Shown: positions 1 through 11,862 of the stretch, one piece after another
How the letters are laid out: each line of letters starts with the position of its first letter
Numbering within the stretch: the stretch's first letter is position 1
NCBI RefSeq assembly: GCF_964204865.1
Contig: NC_135258.1
Coordinates: 14,871,001 to 14,935,000 of the forward strand
Length of the DNA stretch: 64,000 nucleotides
Source of the DNA: Styela clava
Lineage: Eukaryota > Chordata > Ascidiacea > Stolidobranchia > Styelidae
Direction of reading: 5' to 3'
Notes under the pieces: model-generated
What the model saw: the letters and a program-made list of their open reading frames with translations, nothing else
What the model was told of the DNA's origin: nothing
The model's database searches: none
Program-made: the position numbers and the translations under genes

Positions 1-2
1 TG

Positions 3-3000
3 GTAGAAGGATTGCTGATTTTTATTTTTGCAATGCTGGCCTCTATATATAGTTCTCTCAAATGGATGCTTTCTGATGAACCGTTATGGAATATGCTCGA
101 TAGAATGTTTTCAACGAGTGATGTCTCTAGTGTGACTGAAAATTCACTGGATGTGTATACAGGTAATATTTTTGCCTTTTTTTTTTCAATTTTTTGTGTT
201 GACTTCAGGAAAGGGAGTTCGATTGGGTGGAAAGCTCCAACCAACAGTATCTAAACTGGTTGTGAAATTCGACTATGACTCAAACATCGACTAAGTTGGC
301 GTGAATTTTACCTCCTATATAACAAATATAAACTCCTTCGTGTCTACTAGCCTTTTTTGGGTTTGGTTAAAAATTCCTATCATATCACCTGAGTGTGCAA
401 ATCTAAAATACTGTCTCTCACCTCTTCCGCAAAATTAGGAAAACTTTGCCTCCGTCACTGGCTTGCAATATTTAAAAAGACGATTCCTGTCTTGACCTGA
501 ATATTATTGAAATAAACCAACGAAGACTCCAGATTTCTACTCTTTCACCCAAAATTCACTCATGAACATTTAACAGTAAAAACCATTCTTAAAATTTTTA
601 GATTCAACCTCTTTTCACATAATTTCATCCCAAGAATGCCTCTCTGCAAATGCTGAAGCCATGATAGAAGACGCAAGGATAGCGCGTGAGATTGGTGACA
701 GAGAAAGAACAAGATATCTTCGACATGTTGAGCCTCCAACCAAAGTTCCTAATACACAGGAAAAGAAAAGAAAAATCAGGAAAATTAAAAAAGCAACTAC
801 AAAATGGATCGAAGTGATATTTTTATTATTTATTGGGATTATAGCTGCAGTTATTGTATCCGAACGATTTAAAGAATCAAGCGATCAGTCACGAGATGTT
901 AAAGATTGGTTCATTAAAACTTCCACTTTTCCTAGCTCAGGTGGATACATAACAACTGACATGTACAACATGAGGAATGACTCTATTTCATACAACTATC
1001 AGAGCGTCAAGTCTAGAGAAAGCTGGTTAAAGTGGTTTGACAAAGTCTTGATGGATTGCCCGAAATCCCAAGAGCGTGCTAAATTAGAACGAAGTAGCAA
1101 TAACTCTCCGGAATCATACCTTGCTCGAAAATATCAGAAATATTTATATCAGTCAAAAGGTTCTCAAAAGATTGCTCGGTACTTACTTATTGGAACACCA
1201 ACTCTCATTGTGAAGCAATACGAAACGCTTACGAATCGGAATGACATACCAGCAAAGGTGTTGCTATTACTCAACCGCACTTCTGCAAAATCAATCACAA
1301 AATCTCATGACGAATCAATTCCGAGGGTAAACACAATGTTGAAAGGAAGCAGCGATTCGATGCAACGAGACATATCACTGAAAAAAACAACAATCACATA
1401 CCAGGTACCGTCGTGGGTTGTAAAAACTCAAGACGCGATTGGAAGACTATCTGCGCTAAGACGTTTCATTCGAGATCACGTTACAGTGAATTCAGTCACT
1501 GTAGATGTAATACTGTATAATCCATATGCTAATTTATACTCTCATATCTCTGCGATTTCAAATTTTCACAATCCGACAGGTTCAAGAAATTTTGCTGAAA
1601 CTTCTTGTCAAAGCACAGTAATGGTATCATCGTTGTCTCTTTCACTGACTGGCGTGGACCGGACAAACACAAGCACAGCTTGGAAATCGTTTTTCTTATG
1701 TCAAATGTTGTTGCTATGCTGGATTGGATATAAATTTTTACATTCACTAGTTTCATTGACGACAAAAATTCTGAAGCGCTTTGCAATATCGACAATCACT
1801 GAATCTACTAAAACTAAACTCTGCTGCTCTAGATTACTGATGAAGTTTTCACTCGGACTTCTTGATTTGTGCGTTTGGTGCTTGTCACTTTTATGCATAG
1901 GAATATCAGCATCTCGTCGTGCACATATCGAGACTATAATGCCGTACATATATGGGTATGATTCCCCCAATGGAGATACCTACAAATCCCTATCTTTCGT
2001 TGACATAATTCAAAGTTTCACTAGACTATCAACAACGTATGGAATGCTAAACTTTTTTTTAATCATCAAATTACTAACGATCGGAAAATTATACCACAAC
2101 TTTCCGAAGTTTCCAACTTATTCTAAAAACCGCAAAATAGCTACCGGACAAGTCGTTTCAATTTTACTATTATTCTGGGCTGTATCGATAATATTAGCCT
2201 TCATCGGATACCTGATTTTTGCTGATGATTCTTCATTCAGCTCGTTTATCCATGCTCTTGCAACTATACTTCTGTCATCGATATCTCTCGGGTCTTTACC
2301 TATAAATACATCGTTTGATATGAAAGCAATCAGAGCAAAATATGGAACTCTGGTCACAGTGTGGTTTTTCGTCACAATTTTCGTCACGCTTCGCTTAGTT
2401 TTGAGAGGCCTTCTTGTGGCAGCGTGTCAAAAACGAGTGAAAGGCGAAGATAAAACCACATCATCACAAACAAGTTACAACATTACAGTAACATTTAAAG
2501 AAATGCTTGAATACAATTGGGACAGATTAAAATATATTGGATTATGCACTGTTTGCATAATACTGCAGAGAGATCCTGGAATGTGGGGTGCTCATAATGA
2601 TGTCGAATTCACTTCATTGGGTTTTTCAAAGTCGAAACAGCTGACAGAGAGGGAAAAGAAAAAACTTGGTTCTTCTGCTTCATACAGTCACAGATCAACA
2701 CCGGTAAAAACAAAAGTTGAACAACAAAAAGAAAATGAAGAAGGAAATTGCAAATCAAAATATAATTTGCCATCTGGAGTCTTACTTTCCGAGGTAAGCC
2801 TTGGAACTCAATGCTGTATTGTATCAAAAATCACCACTCAACTTGCTTACTCTGTCATAGCTAAACAGTGCCAACTCAATATAAATTTGAAGCTGTTAAG
2901 ATGTACCGTATAATCAAATTGATTGAGAAGTAATATTATATTTTAACCCCTACCCTTCCCCCCAAAAAAGCAAATCATTTGAGACATGTTCTTCTTCTTT

Positions 3001-6000
3001 TGTGCAAAGCGACCTAGATTACTAAAACTTTTTGATACAATCATATACAAACAAGATCAAGATTTAGCGGCTACCTAGTCCAGAGTGATTTCCAAATATT
3101 CGTATATCAATATCTTTAGATTGAAACTCAACTTGATGAATTGTATTTACGAGCTTCTGCTCTCGCTGACATGGCATGCAATGAAATCCCACCGGAAGAA
3201 GTAATAAGGTAAGTGCAATTCGTATTTATCTTTTCAGTGGATATGACTTTGTTGTTGTAATGGTGACCCATATAATGACTTCTTATCGCATTTCGATGTA
3301 TAATTTAATGACAAAAAAAACCTAAAAACTTGTGACTTTCACTAAAGAACTGGACAAGTAGATAGATATTCTAGCCCAGCTTCTTTGTAGAGAAAAATTT
3401 AACTTTTTGATGAGGCTGTGCAAAGGACAGTTATCGGAGTTGAAGTTATAGATATTTATTATATTATTGTTTTCAGCGTTTTTTACCAAAAGCGAGGAGA
3501 AAAACGTAACGATACTCTTGATAAAACTGAGTGTATTCTGTCTCCTCCTACTCTTGTGAAATCGAAAGAAGTCGAATCAACAAAAAATGACGACAGAGAA
3601 TCTACTGATAGACAAAATCAAACAGAGTAAGGGACATTGAAATGGTTCTAATTTCACTTATGATATTGTTTCCTAAATGTTATTCACTAAATATTTTATA
3701 TGACTTGATTCTATCAAGGTTTTTCACGCTTTTGTGTTTACCTCTACCTCACTGCAGTCATCAAAGTGTTAACTTTTGAATGGGGCTCTGCTTTGCTTGA
3801 CAGCTGTAATACGGGACTCAGATCTCAAACCCTAGAAGTAAACCCGATGTTGCCATTTAGACAAACCAGTGGGATAATTACTAAGCCGTATATAAACAGT
3901 CAATTTGATTTTGCTTCCAGGGTGACTTCGGGTAAACCTCCGATCCGAAGGCCGATCGCAAATTCCAAGAGAAATCCAAAGCGTCGCCTTACAAACAATA
4001 ATTTGGCAACAATTAGCAATGAAAGAGCAACTCTCACAAAACAAAAAGAAAATATTGTAACTCCTAGAATCGACAAATGTGGTCTGAATAAAATATGCCG
4101 AAGTGAACCCACGGAACCACAAGAAGATAATGCACCTTCCCCACGATTGCAAAAAGTTCATCCACGAAAACACTTCGGACAACAAAAGCAAATCATAACT
4201 TGTCACGCATTAAATGACGTCAATAATATTATGACGTCATTAGACCCACGGAAATATGGATGGATATCGGACGATGATACGCTTGACAGATCTTCCGACG
4301 TCAGCGCAGTGTCGTCATCTAGTTTTCTATCAACTAACACTCCTGTACCACCTCTTACCAAGCATAATTTAGCTCGGCATAATTATCACATAATTTCCCG
4401 ACAAACATCTACAATAACGGGATCTAGTGGAGGAACAGCAAACACAGTGAGGTTGTCAGATGTACCGTCAACTTCAAGCGCGCCATATGAGGTAATTAGT
4501 GTGAATGTAAATATGCTGTAATCGGTAAACTTATATACATAAATCGTAAACCCAAATTTGTTAATATAATTTAATATAAGAAATAGCTGTGGACTTTTAA
4601 CTCAATTACTTAGACGCCGACCCAATCCAACGCCAAATACACCAACCCATATTATTTATTCTAGCTAGAATGAATTATATTTACATAGCTTGATCAATTG
4701 AACATTTCGAACATTGTGATCCGACTTATGGCTCCATAGCTATATATCATATTCACTAATATATGTCCCTACATAAGCTACATTAACATGAAACATTTTA
4801 CATAAATCTTATATATACCTTGCTACATAGAATCTAGTTACTCTCTAAGTTGCATGATTATCTTTCATGAAACTGACTAAGTTATGCAATAAAACGGAAT
4901 GAAGAAATATTATATTGAATTTGAGAATTATCATTTGCAGTCGCCTCCAGAACTTCCATCAACACTAAGTGATCGATTTTGGAGAACTTTATCATTAATG
5001 AAGCGATATTTTGGAAGAGAAGAAATTTCACAGAATGAGCCGAACAAAGGTAACAAATTCTTTACGATTTTTCGAAAAAGTTCACAAATAAACAGTTCGC
5101 TAAATAATCGTGATTATTATTATTATTTGGACAAGAAGAATATAAGCAATTGTATTTTTTTCAAAATAATCCGCTGCAAATGTGATCATTGTTAAGCAGG
5201 TATAATCAGATGAATATGTACACTTAAATTAAGTTATTAAGTTTTCATATTTTCGCATTTTTATTATAAGTAAATCTTATTATGTGACAGTGCGTCCCTT
5301 GCGTCGTTCACGTACAGCAGCTATCAATGTAAAAGATCTACCCAGCCTCGAATCCCTTCGAGATAGTGACGGAGGAAGTGATCGCACAGGGAAAAAATCG
5401 TCCGCCTCTACTACCAAGATTCGATCTGTCCTAACTGGAGCAAAACGCAGCTTAGAACCTAGAAGCAGAGCAACGAGAGTCCGGAATATCACCTCGACTC
5501 GTCAAATTAATTCACCGTCGTCATCAAGATCGCCGATGAGTGAAATATCGTCGCTTCAATCTCGCTCTCGTGATTTTCTGAAACACGATGACTTGGAAAC
5601 ATTCAGGTGATTTTGAATATTTATATGTTGGCCATTCAATGGAAAGTTTTAAGTCAAGACTTTGCAATAAAACTACACGTTCAATTTAAAGTGTAATAAA
5701 TGAGAAATGTAGGCTATGCTGAACTAGAAATATCGGTATTCCCGTAGTATGTGAACCAAGATAGCGGACACCGGAACGTAGTATGTGTACCAGGTTAGGG
5801 TTCGGCCATAATTTCAGGTACTACAGGAGTCATTTGGCTAGTCTCCGAACTCGTAATAGAGCTAAAATAATGAAAATTGGAATAAAATTATGGCCTAATC
5901 CTAACCTGGTACAAATATTACGTTCCGCTTCTGCGATCTTGGTTCACATACTACGGGATTACGGTACCAAAATATCGTCTTATTGCCAAAATGTTGTAGC

Positions 6001-6422
6001 TAGCTATCCAAGTATCAGTGACTGCATGTTTAAAGCCTAATTCGAAGAGAAGATGGGAAACACTTCATTGAAGTGGTCCAGGCATAAAAGAGACGGATTG
6101 TTATATAAGAGCTGTCAAAGCTAGTATTTTCTCGTTGTTGAGCAACTGAACCGGTGGACAATATGCTGTTTCAAACAGTTTGTCATTGCCATAATTCGAA
6201 ACTTTTTTATTTTTTATTTCTCTTTCTAATAACTTTAATGTATTCAGCATTCCTGGAACGGTAATCGAAGAGTCGCAATATCTTCCTTCTGTAAATACTA
6301 TAACAAAAAATTTGAAATCACACAATGGTGGCGAGAAGAAAACTATCAAACAAGTACGTAAAAAGAGTGTTTCAAGACGAAACAATCGAACGTCCCCGCT
6401 TTCAAGTTCCAACTCTAAGTGA
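3..6422 (+). CDS. Polycystin-1-like (PKD1/PKD1L family) channel-receptor, 3' part, eight exons
   Basis: Exons: <3-162, 602-2793, 3120-3208, 3477-3626, 3921-4491, 4941-5049, 5291-5606, 6248-6422 (TGA 6420-6422). Phases match at every junction and give 1253 codons plus stop; the 5' end lies outside the window. Exon 1 encodes a membrane segment (FIFAMLASIYSSLKWML). Exon 2 carries the family's cytosolic Arg-rich linker (ARIAREIGDRERTRYLRHVEPPT begins near codon 75), a helix, an extracellular polycystin domain with the hallmark YNPYANLYSHISAISNF, then about five hydrophobic helices of a PKD cation channel. The pore stretch reads ALATILLSSISLGSLP instead of the acidic filter usual in PKD2-type channels. 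Exons 3-4 could form a short coiled coil (IETQLDELYLRASALADM). Exons 5-8 encode a long Ser/Arg/Lys-rich tail of low complexity. Family members are large membrane proteins that often pair with a PKD2 subunit. AATAAA occurs at 6959 and 7016. The family call is strong; the exact orthologue is not known. Confidence 0.83.
5741..5957. mobile_element. Palindromic MITE, 'accaagatggcggacaccgg' family, copy 1
   Basis: It lies in the last intron of the polycystin-like gene. The left end CCCGTAGTATGTGAACCAAG is matched by its inverse at the right end (cttggttcacatactacggg). The arms continue inward through a 'gcggacaccggaacgtagtat' block and a 'gtaccaggttaggg' block, both mirrored on the other side. No coding sequence is visible. 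Other copies are at 9445, 60871 and 62278. Confidence 0.8.
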
Positions 6423-7050
6423 CGTAATACGAGCAGAAAACAAAAAGGTGACGAATGACGACGATACTGTTGCAAGACGCCTACCAGGAAACAATCGAGG
6501 CAATAAAGTGAATAAACTAAACGTATATCATATTTTATTCTTGTTTCAGCAGATGATATCAGTCCTCTTAGTGATTGATTTCGAATTCAATTCAGACTGA
6601 GTTATTATCTTGTAACAATGAGCAAGTAATTACAAAAAACTTGACAACGTTCGAAATGTAAAAACTTCTATAATGGGTTTTATTTTCACTTAATTAATAT
6701 AAAGTCGAAAACAGTGCGCAATTTATATAATCTGCTAGGAATAAAAAAACTTTTTTTTTCAGACGAGTGAGCTGAATTTGCATTTCGAATACTAATTACA
6801 AATACATACCTGTACATTTTAATTAATTTGATTTTAGTAAGTTATGGAATAACATTTTTCTATAATATTTTTTTTTGTGAATATGTTCAAATAATGTTCA
6901 ACTTGTTATGTAGAAGTTGCCATTTTTAGTGCCTTTTTAAGTCTCCTATTTTTTAATCAATAAACAATTTTATAATTTCTGTATTTTTAGTTGTAAATTA
7001 TTAAAAATTGTTATAAATAAAATATTATTGATTCTGATTGTGTTAAATAA
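6423..7050 (+). other. Probable 3'UTR and polyadenylation region of the polycystin-like gene
   Basis: AT-rich sequence after the TGA at 6420-6422. It holds two polyadenylation hexamers, AATAAA at 6959-6964 and at 7016-7021; the second is followed by a T/GT-rich stretch, as expected downstream of a cleavage site. No other gene is visible here. Confidence 0.45.
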
Positions 7051-7399
7051 ATTCATTTCATACAGATTTTCATGTTTTTTAGTTTATTTGCAATTTTGCA
7101 AAATATATATATACTCTGATTGTCGCGCTAACACGATCCGTGTTACTGGGGACGAGCCTTCCAAGTTCTTTTTCGATATATGCCGGATTAAAAAGTGGGA
7201 GTAACTCTAACAGTAAAATGGCGGTAATCATCTCCAATGCGTATGACCTCGTGTTTTACGGAGGTAACAACTATATATACTAATATTGAAACTATTTCAC
7301 GATTTCACGCTTTCACGATTAAAATTCGACAGAATAAGGACTGAATTTCAGCGAATGGGAGTGGAATTGGTCAAGTACGGCTAAAATTGTTATTTGACT

Positions 7400-7597
7400 A
7401 CAGGTGTTATTATGTTGTTGTTAGTATTCTTTTTTTTATTGTTGTGAAATGAGTCTGGTTTCCTTCTAACTACTTCATTAATTGCTCGGAAATCTTCAGT
7501 GGTAAAAGATTGTTGTTGTTGCCCTAAGATTCTTGTAGCCTCTAGTCTATGAGATTTGTTTTCACTTCGAAGTTTTGCGCAGCGTGTGGCGGTTCAG
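7400..7597 (+). repeat. Dispersed '(GTT)n / cttgtggcggttc' repeat, copy 1 (short)
   Basis: This has the order of blocks seen in all copies: ttattatgttgttgtt; aattgctcggaaatcttcag; agtggtaaaagattgttgtt; a block ending in ttcacttcgaagttttgcgc; and gtgtggcggttc. Related copies lie at 11040, 12855, 15140, 34775 (inverted), 42890 and 59225. I do not recognise the family. Confidence 0.7.
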
Positions 7598-7669
7598 TGT
7601 TCACATTGGTGGAGATCTGGTAGTTAGTCAAATCGAAAAGACTTCATCGAAAAATACATAAATTAAAAC

Positions 7670-8354
7670 ATGAAACACGAGCTAAACCCTGTGACGGTAC
7701 CGTATCCAAGTAAGTGTATTTTCTGAATGTTCAGAAACAACTGATGCAAAACTGCTGCTATTAATACGGTCAAATAAATTGAATGACAGGACGTGGATAT
7801 ATCAGATTCCGGTGTTAGAGTCTCTAATGATATATATATATATATGTATCACACAAAATTATAACACATTGCTATCGATTCTAATTATTCACCAAAACAG
7901 GTTGATAACTTTAATCAGTTGTCGTTTACTGTTTTGTTTTAGATTTTTTCGTTGTCTAGAGCAACTTGTTTTGCGATTCTTTGTCAAACTCAATCATGGA
8001 AATGTAGCGAGTACTTGAAGATCGAATGAATCGCTTGACTTTGTTTTATTGTTTCTCATAATTTGAGGTTTGGATTTAAACTGTATATATATACTTTTAT
8101 TAGCGTTTCAAATGTATTTTATTATCTGCCATTTGGAGCAATTCAGTCCGATTAATTACAATATATATATATATATATATTAACATTTGGCATCACAACT
8201 ATTGAGTTGTTGGGATCTTTCATCATTGTTATGTATGTTAAACATGATGTCTCGTATATGCCCTACGAATTCAAATATATCTTTTTTGTAATTTCTAGAT
8301 GCCAATGATCCCCCATCGCCCTCTTCCTACTGTAGACCGAAAGACAGAATTTAA
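7670..8354 (+). CDS. Candidate two-exon mini-gene, 32 aa, proline-rich
   Basis: An ATG at 7670 starts a short exon that ends at a strong donor (ccaa|gtaagtg, exon end 7709). A good acceptor (atttctag) precedes an in-phase exon from 8300 that ends with TAA near 8354. The joined frame ends with a Pro/Ser-rich stretch (NANDPPSPSSYCRPKDRI). An AATAAA-like signal (ataataaaac) lies about 30 bp after the stop. The phase match and clean splice sites support it; the small size and lack of any recognised domain argue against it. It could instead be a 5' leader or alternative first exon of the MS4A-like gene downstream. No function is proposed. Confidence 0.25.
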
Positions 8355-8359
8355 AGAAT

Positions 8360-10757
8360 TTATTAGGCTCACTGAATGTAAATTATAATAAAACATTCAC
8401 GACAAAAAAACTTACAAAATCAACACACTGCTCATAAAAAAGTAAAAACATATGTGTACGTATGCATGTATTGTGCAGTTACAGTATGTAGGCTATATGT
8501 ATAATACGTAAAATATTAACAAAAATAAATTCACTGTATGTCTTAAACCAAATTGCAAGCCCCTCTAATCAGGCCATAGCTGTTAATTATACGTCTTTGA
8601 ACTTAATGGCTCCAATTGTCTTTCTCTGCATTGTGTTCTTATTTTAAGGAAAATACTATTTTTTATTCTCATGCTTTGCAGTTGGGTTCAACGGCGAAAC
8701 TGTGAACAATAAAAAATATTTTTGATATTTTAGCCCTACTTACTGTCAAATAAATAAATAAACAGAAGCAGATATTGTTTATTTTATGCAATTCAAGACC
8801 CCCGACCTAAATGTAACGTCAGACTTCGGTGGCAGGAAAAGCGTTTGTGTTAACATATAAGTAATGCTTATCACCTTAGCATTTAGTATAACCCTAACTA
8901 CCTAACTGATAGGTATTTTTAACGTAACAAATACTTTGATTGTGGTTTCATATTGTAATAGTTACTGATATTTGGCACAAATTTGTTTAGTTACCTGAAT
9001 TATTAGTAAATTCACTTGGTATTCGTTTTCTGGGAGACGTTGAGATGCAGCTGAGAAAACATTCATGTCAGGTTATTTTTGCTTCCATCTTGGTTAAATG
9101 TAATTTGTGATGCCTAACCTACTCAACCATTTTTGTAGAAATGACACACAATACAGTTGGTGTATTGTACTTCTAGATGTTGAGTAATGTACTTAAGGCA
9201 ATTAGTTCGAGATAAAATAATAGCATAGTGCATTAGCACCCCATCATACGGTTTCCCAGGCGCAATATTATGAAGAACATCATGGTGGTGGAGGCCCCAT
9301 GCGGTACGTTTCGATGTGTTCCTTTACTGCCTTTCAGAAATGTTGAATAAAGAATATAGATTATTCTCAATTTTTTATGAAACCACCTTTATATTTTTAA
9401 TTTTTTCAGTTTTTTACAGTCAAATTCTTAATTAAAAAAGGCGCTCCGGGAGTATTCGTACCATAATGACGCACAAAACTGAACCCTAACCTGATACACA
9501 AACTATGTTCAGGTTGTGCGCCATCTTGGTACGAATGCTTCGGGAGAACCAAAAATACTGTCTAGCGTCGTCCGCTTCCGTAATTCACAAATAACTTCCT
9601 TGCTGCTGTTGCAAATAGCGAAGTTTTATTTTAAGACACCGCTTTTCGATGTTCGAAGTAGCAGTTTATATAGTATCAGAATGATATTGTATTTTTTTAA
9701 AGTTGTTGTCCATTTGTGACGAAGCTCTTAATTCTGACTCTCCGGTTGATGAGGTCCAACCGACCGACCAAACAACATAATAACAGAATACAAACATTGC
9801 TTATTTATTTCGCAATTGCTCCGCTTGGATATTAGTCTTACCTAATGTCTGTTTGGACAAGACTCTAGGATTTCTATGGATCGTTTCTCAGTACCGTTTC
9901 CTCATTTTTCCTTAGCTTTTCAAATGAAGTTGATAACTGGATGATACGATTGTATTGAACATGATTTATTTTATGTACCGAATCACATATCGTTACTTTG
10001 TAGTTACTCTAGTTGAGGTAGTTCATCGGTTGGAGTATAGACTTCAGCATGATTGATATTTGAACCAGTTATGTACTCGGATACAAAAAATTGGGGTTTT
10101 CCAATTTATGTTTGATTCTGCAACTAAACTTTAAACGAAATCGGATCGACGTGGTTTGGCAATTCACCTTCCTGCATATCTGTATGAACGTTCTAAAGAT
10201 ACAAAACAATGAACATTGTTGCAGTGACCATTTTCTTCATTAATAATAAAATTTCTTTGAACACGAAAGGTATCAATGGACCGTTTTGTATTTATGATTG
10301 ATTATCGTGTTGAGGAAAATGCTGTTTTCGTAAACACTTCAAAAATCATCATTCTTCGAAATGTTACCATCATAAAAAATGTTCGCACATAATTATTTTA
10401 GTCGAAGCTTTGTCAAACTGCAGGCAGTGTTAATCGAGAAAGATTGTAATTCTTCCAAATCTAGTGGCAGAGACTGGCGTCTAATAAACAGAATGTATTG
10501 AGATGAAAAGCCACATAGTGTATCAGATAACATATTATATTGATTAATTACATTTTACGGATAGGCAGAGCCTAGTGTTCGAGCGCCAATGACGAGAGTT
10601 GTTGACATTGTTGTGTATATTTACACATCAGCTTCAGTGGTATTTAGTTTATCGTAAGGTTTCAACAAATTCTGTAAATAGCTTGTATGATGTGGGAATC
10701 CGTCCCTCAGTTAATAAATTTTTCGGCGTGCGTACGGTGTGCAAATATAAAATCACC
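8360..10757. other. Gene-poor stretch with one possible exon and one MITE
   Basis: Mostly AT-rich sequence without convincing coding. A (TA)n run sits just upstream at 8159-8180. One possible exon is at 9259-9302: acceptor gtttcccag, donor gcg|gtacgt, open frame AQYYEEHHGGGGPM. It ends in phase 2 and could join the exon at 11841 of the MS4A-like gene in frame, but it has no start codon of its own. A palindromic MITE is annotated separately at 9445. Confidence 0.4.
9445..9546. mobile_element. Short palindromic MITE, 'accaagatggcggacaccgg' family, copy 2
   Basis: The ends ctccgggagtattcgtacca and tggtacgaatgcttcgggag are inverted copies of each other. The centre reads gcgcacaa...aaccctaacctgatacaca...ttgtgcgcc. 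It is a shortened relative of the element at 5741 and closest to the copy at 62278, with a gcgcacaacctgaac core in place of the gcggacaccgg core. Confidence 0.7.
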
Positions 10758-11039
10758 ATGACGAGGGAACAATTCCTCATGATGAAAAACAGGTGAGGTT
10801 CTAGCTTTCACAAATTTTTCTTTCGTTATTCTCATTTATTTTCTCAGTATTGTTGCTATAGTAAGTATTTTCCATTCGTTCGAATAAATCGTTCTAAGGC
10901 TGCGTAAAGAAGATAAATTAAATCTGAATAGTATTGCGCACGGGCACATTACATTGTGTAGTCGGTTTTAAGGTACAGAAACGTTGGAACTCATATAGTC
11001 TTGTTAGCTTTTTTTCAATTTATCTTTTGCATATTCAGA

Positions 11040-11660
11040 TGTTTTTGTGGACGTGAAGTGGACATTTGGATCGTTTTGTGATTCTGTTGGTGTTCTTGTT
11101 GGTACTTTTCTTCTTGTTGTTGAGACTAAATCGCCCTTTTTCTTTAACTAATGCACCAATTGCTTTAAAAATTTCAGTGGTTAAAGATTGTTGTTGTCGC
11201 TGGAAGGCTATTACTTTTATTTACTCAAAACTTTTTGTAGGCGTCAATGTGATTCGTTTCTCACTTCGAAATTTTGGGTGATGACGCTTCAAAATTAAAA
11301 ATTATTATTTGTAGCGGTACCGTGACTGCATGTCAGCTGACCTCGTGCTGCGCGAATTTCGGAAGTTTTTCGACCATATCTAGAGTAGGTAAGGTACTGT
11401 AAGAGGTAAGGTCGGCTACTACACAAAATATGATAGTCAAATCATTTGGTATTTCGATTCACGTTGAGATTAGACGAATGAATCATCATCATCACTGGAC
11501 TTGGATAAGCTAGGAAAATTCGGGTACCCGTAGGCCACAGTTTCAGCTTCAGCTTCATCCAGGGTGTGATATTTGGGGAATTTGTTAGTAAAATATTTAG
11601 TCTTGGTCTTCGCGTCCGTATATTTGAACATTTCTCTCTTGTTAAATGTATATAAATGTG
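11040..11660 (+). repeat. Dispersed '(GTT)n / cttgtggcggttc' repeat, copy 2 (long)
   Basis: It starts near gtggacgtgaagtggacatt, runs through the GTT-rich head, the 'tgctttaaaaatttcagtggttaaag' block and the 'gattcgtttctcacttcgaaattttg' block, and ends with a tail block (gtccgtatatttgaacattt, ctctcttgtt). The tail is shared with copies 12855, 15140 and 42890, so head and tail belong to one element of variable internal length. Confidence 0.65.
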
Positions 11661-11862
11661 ATAATTAAACAAATGCTAGGTTGGTCGGATATATTTCAAA
11701 GCTACAACCCTCCAATACACGTCGTACCGCTTGACCTATTTTCACCCGGACCATAAATATATCAGGATAAAGTTGGAGGTTTAATTGATTAAAATTACAT
11801 TTTGTATAATGCAAGTTTCAACGATTTCTACTTGTTGCAGCAACTATATAAAGTTTGTAAAA

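Noticed and set aside
3758..3920. Acceptor at 3757 (cactgcag) as the start of the fifth polycystin exon
   Set aside because: In the required phase it runs into a TGA within seven codons; the acceptor at 3920 (ttgcttccag) keeps the frame open.
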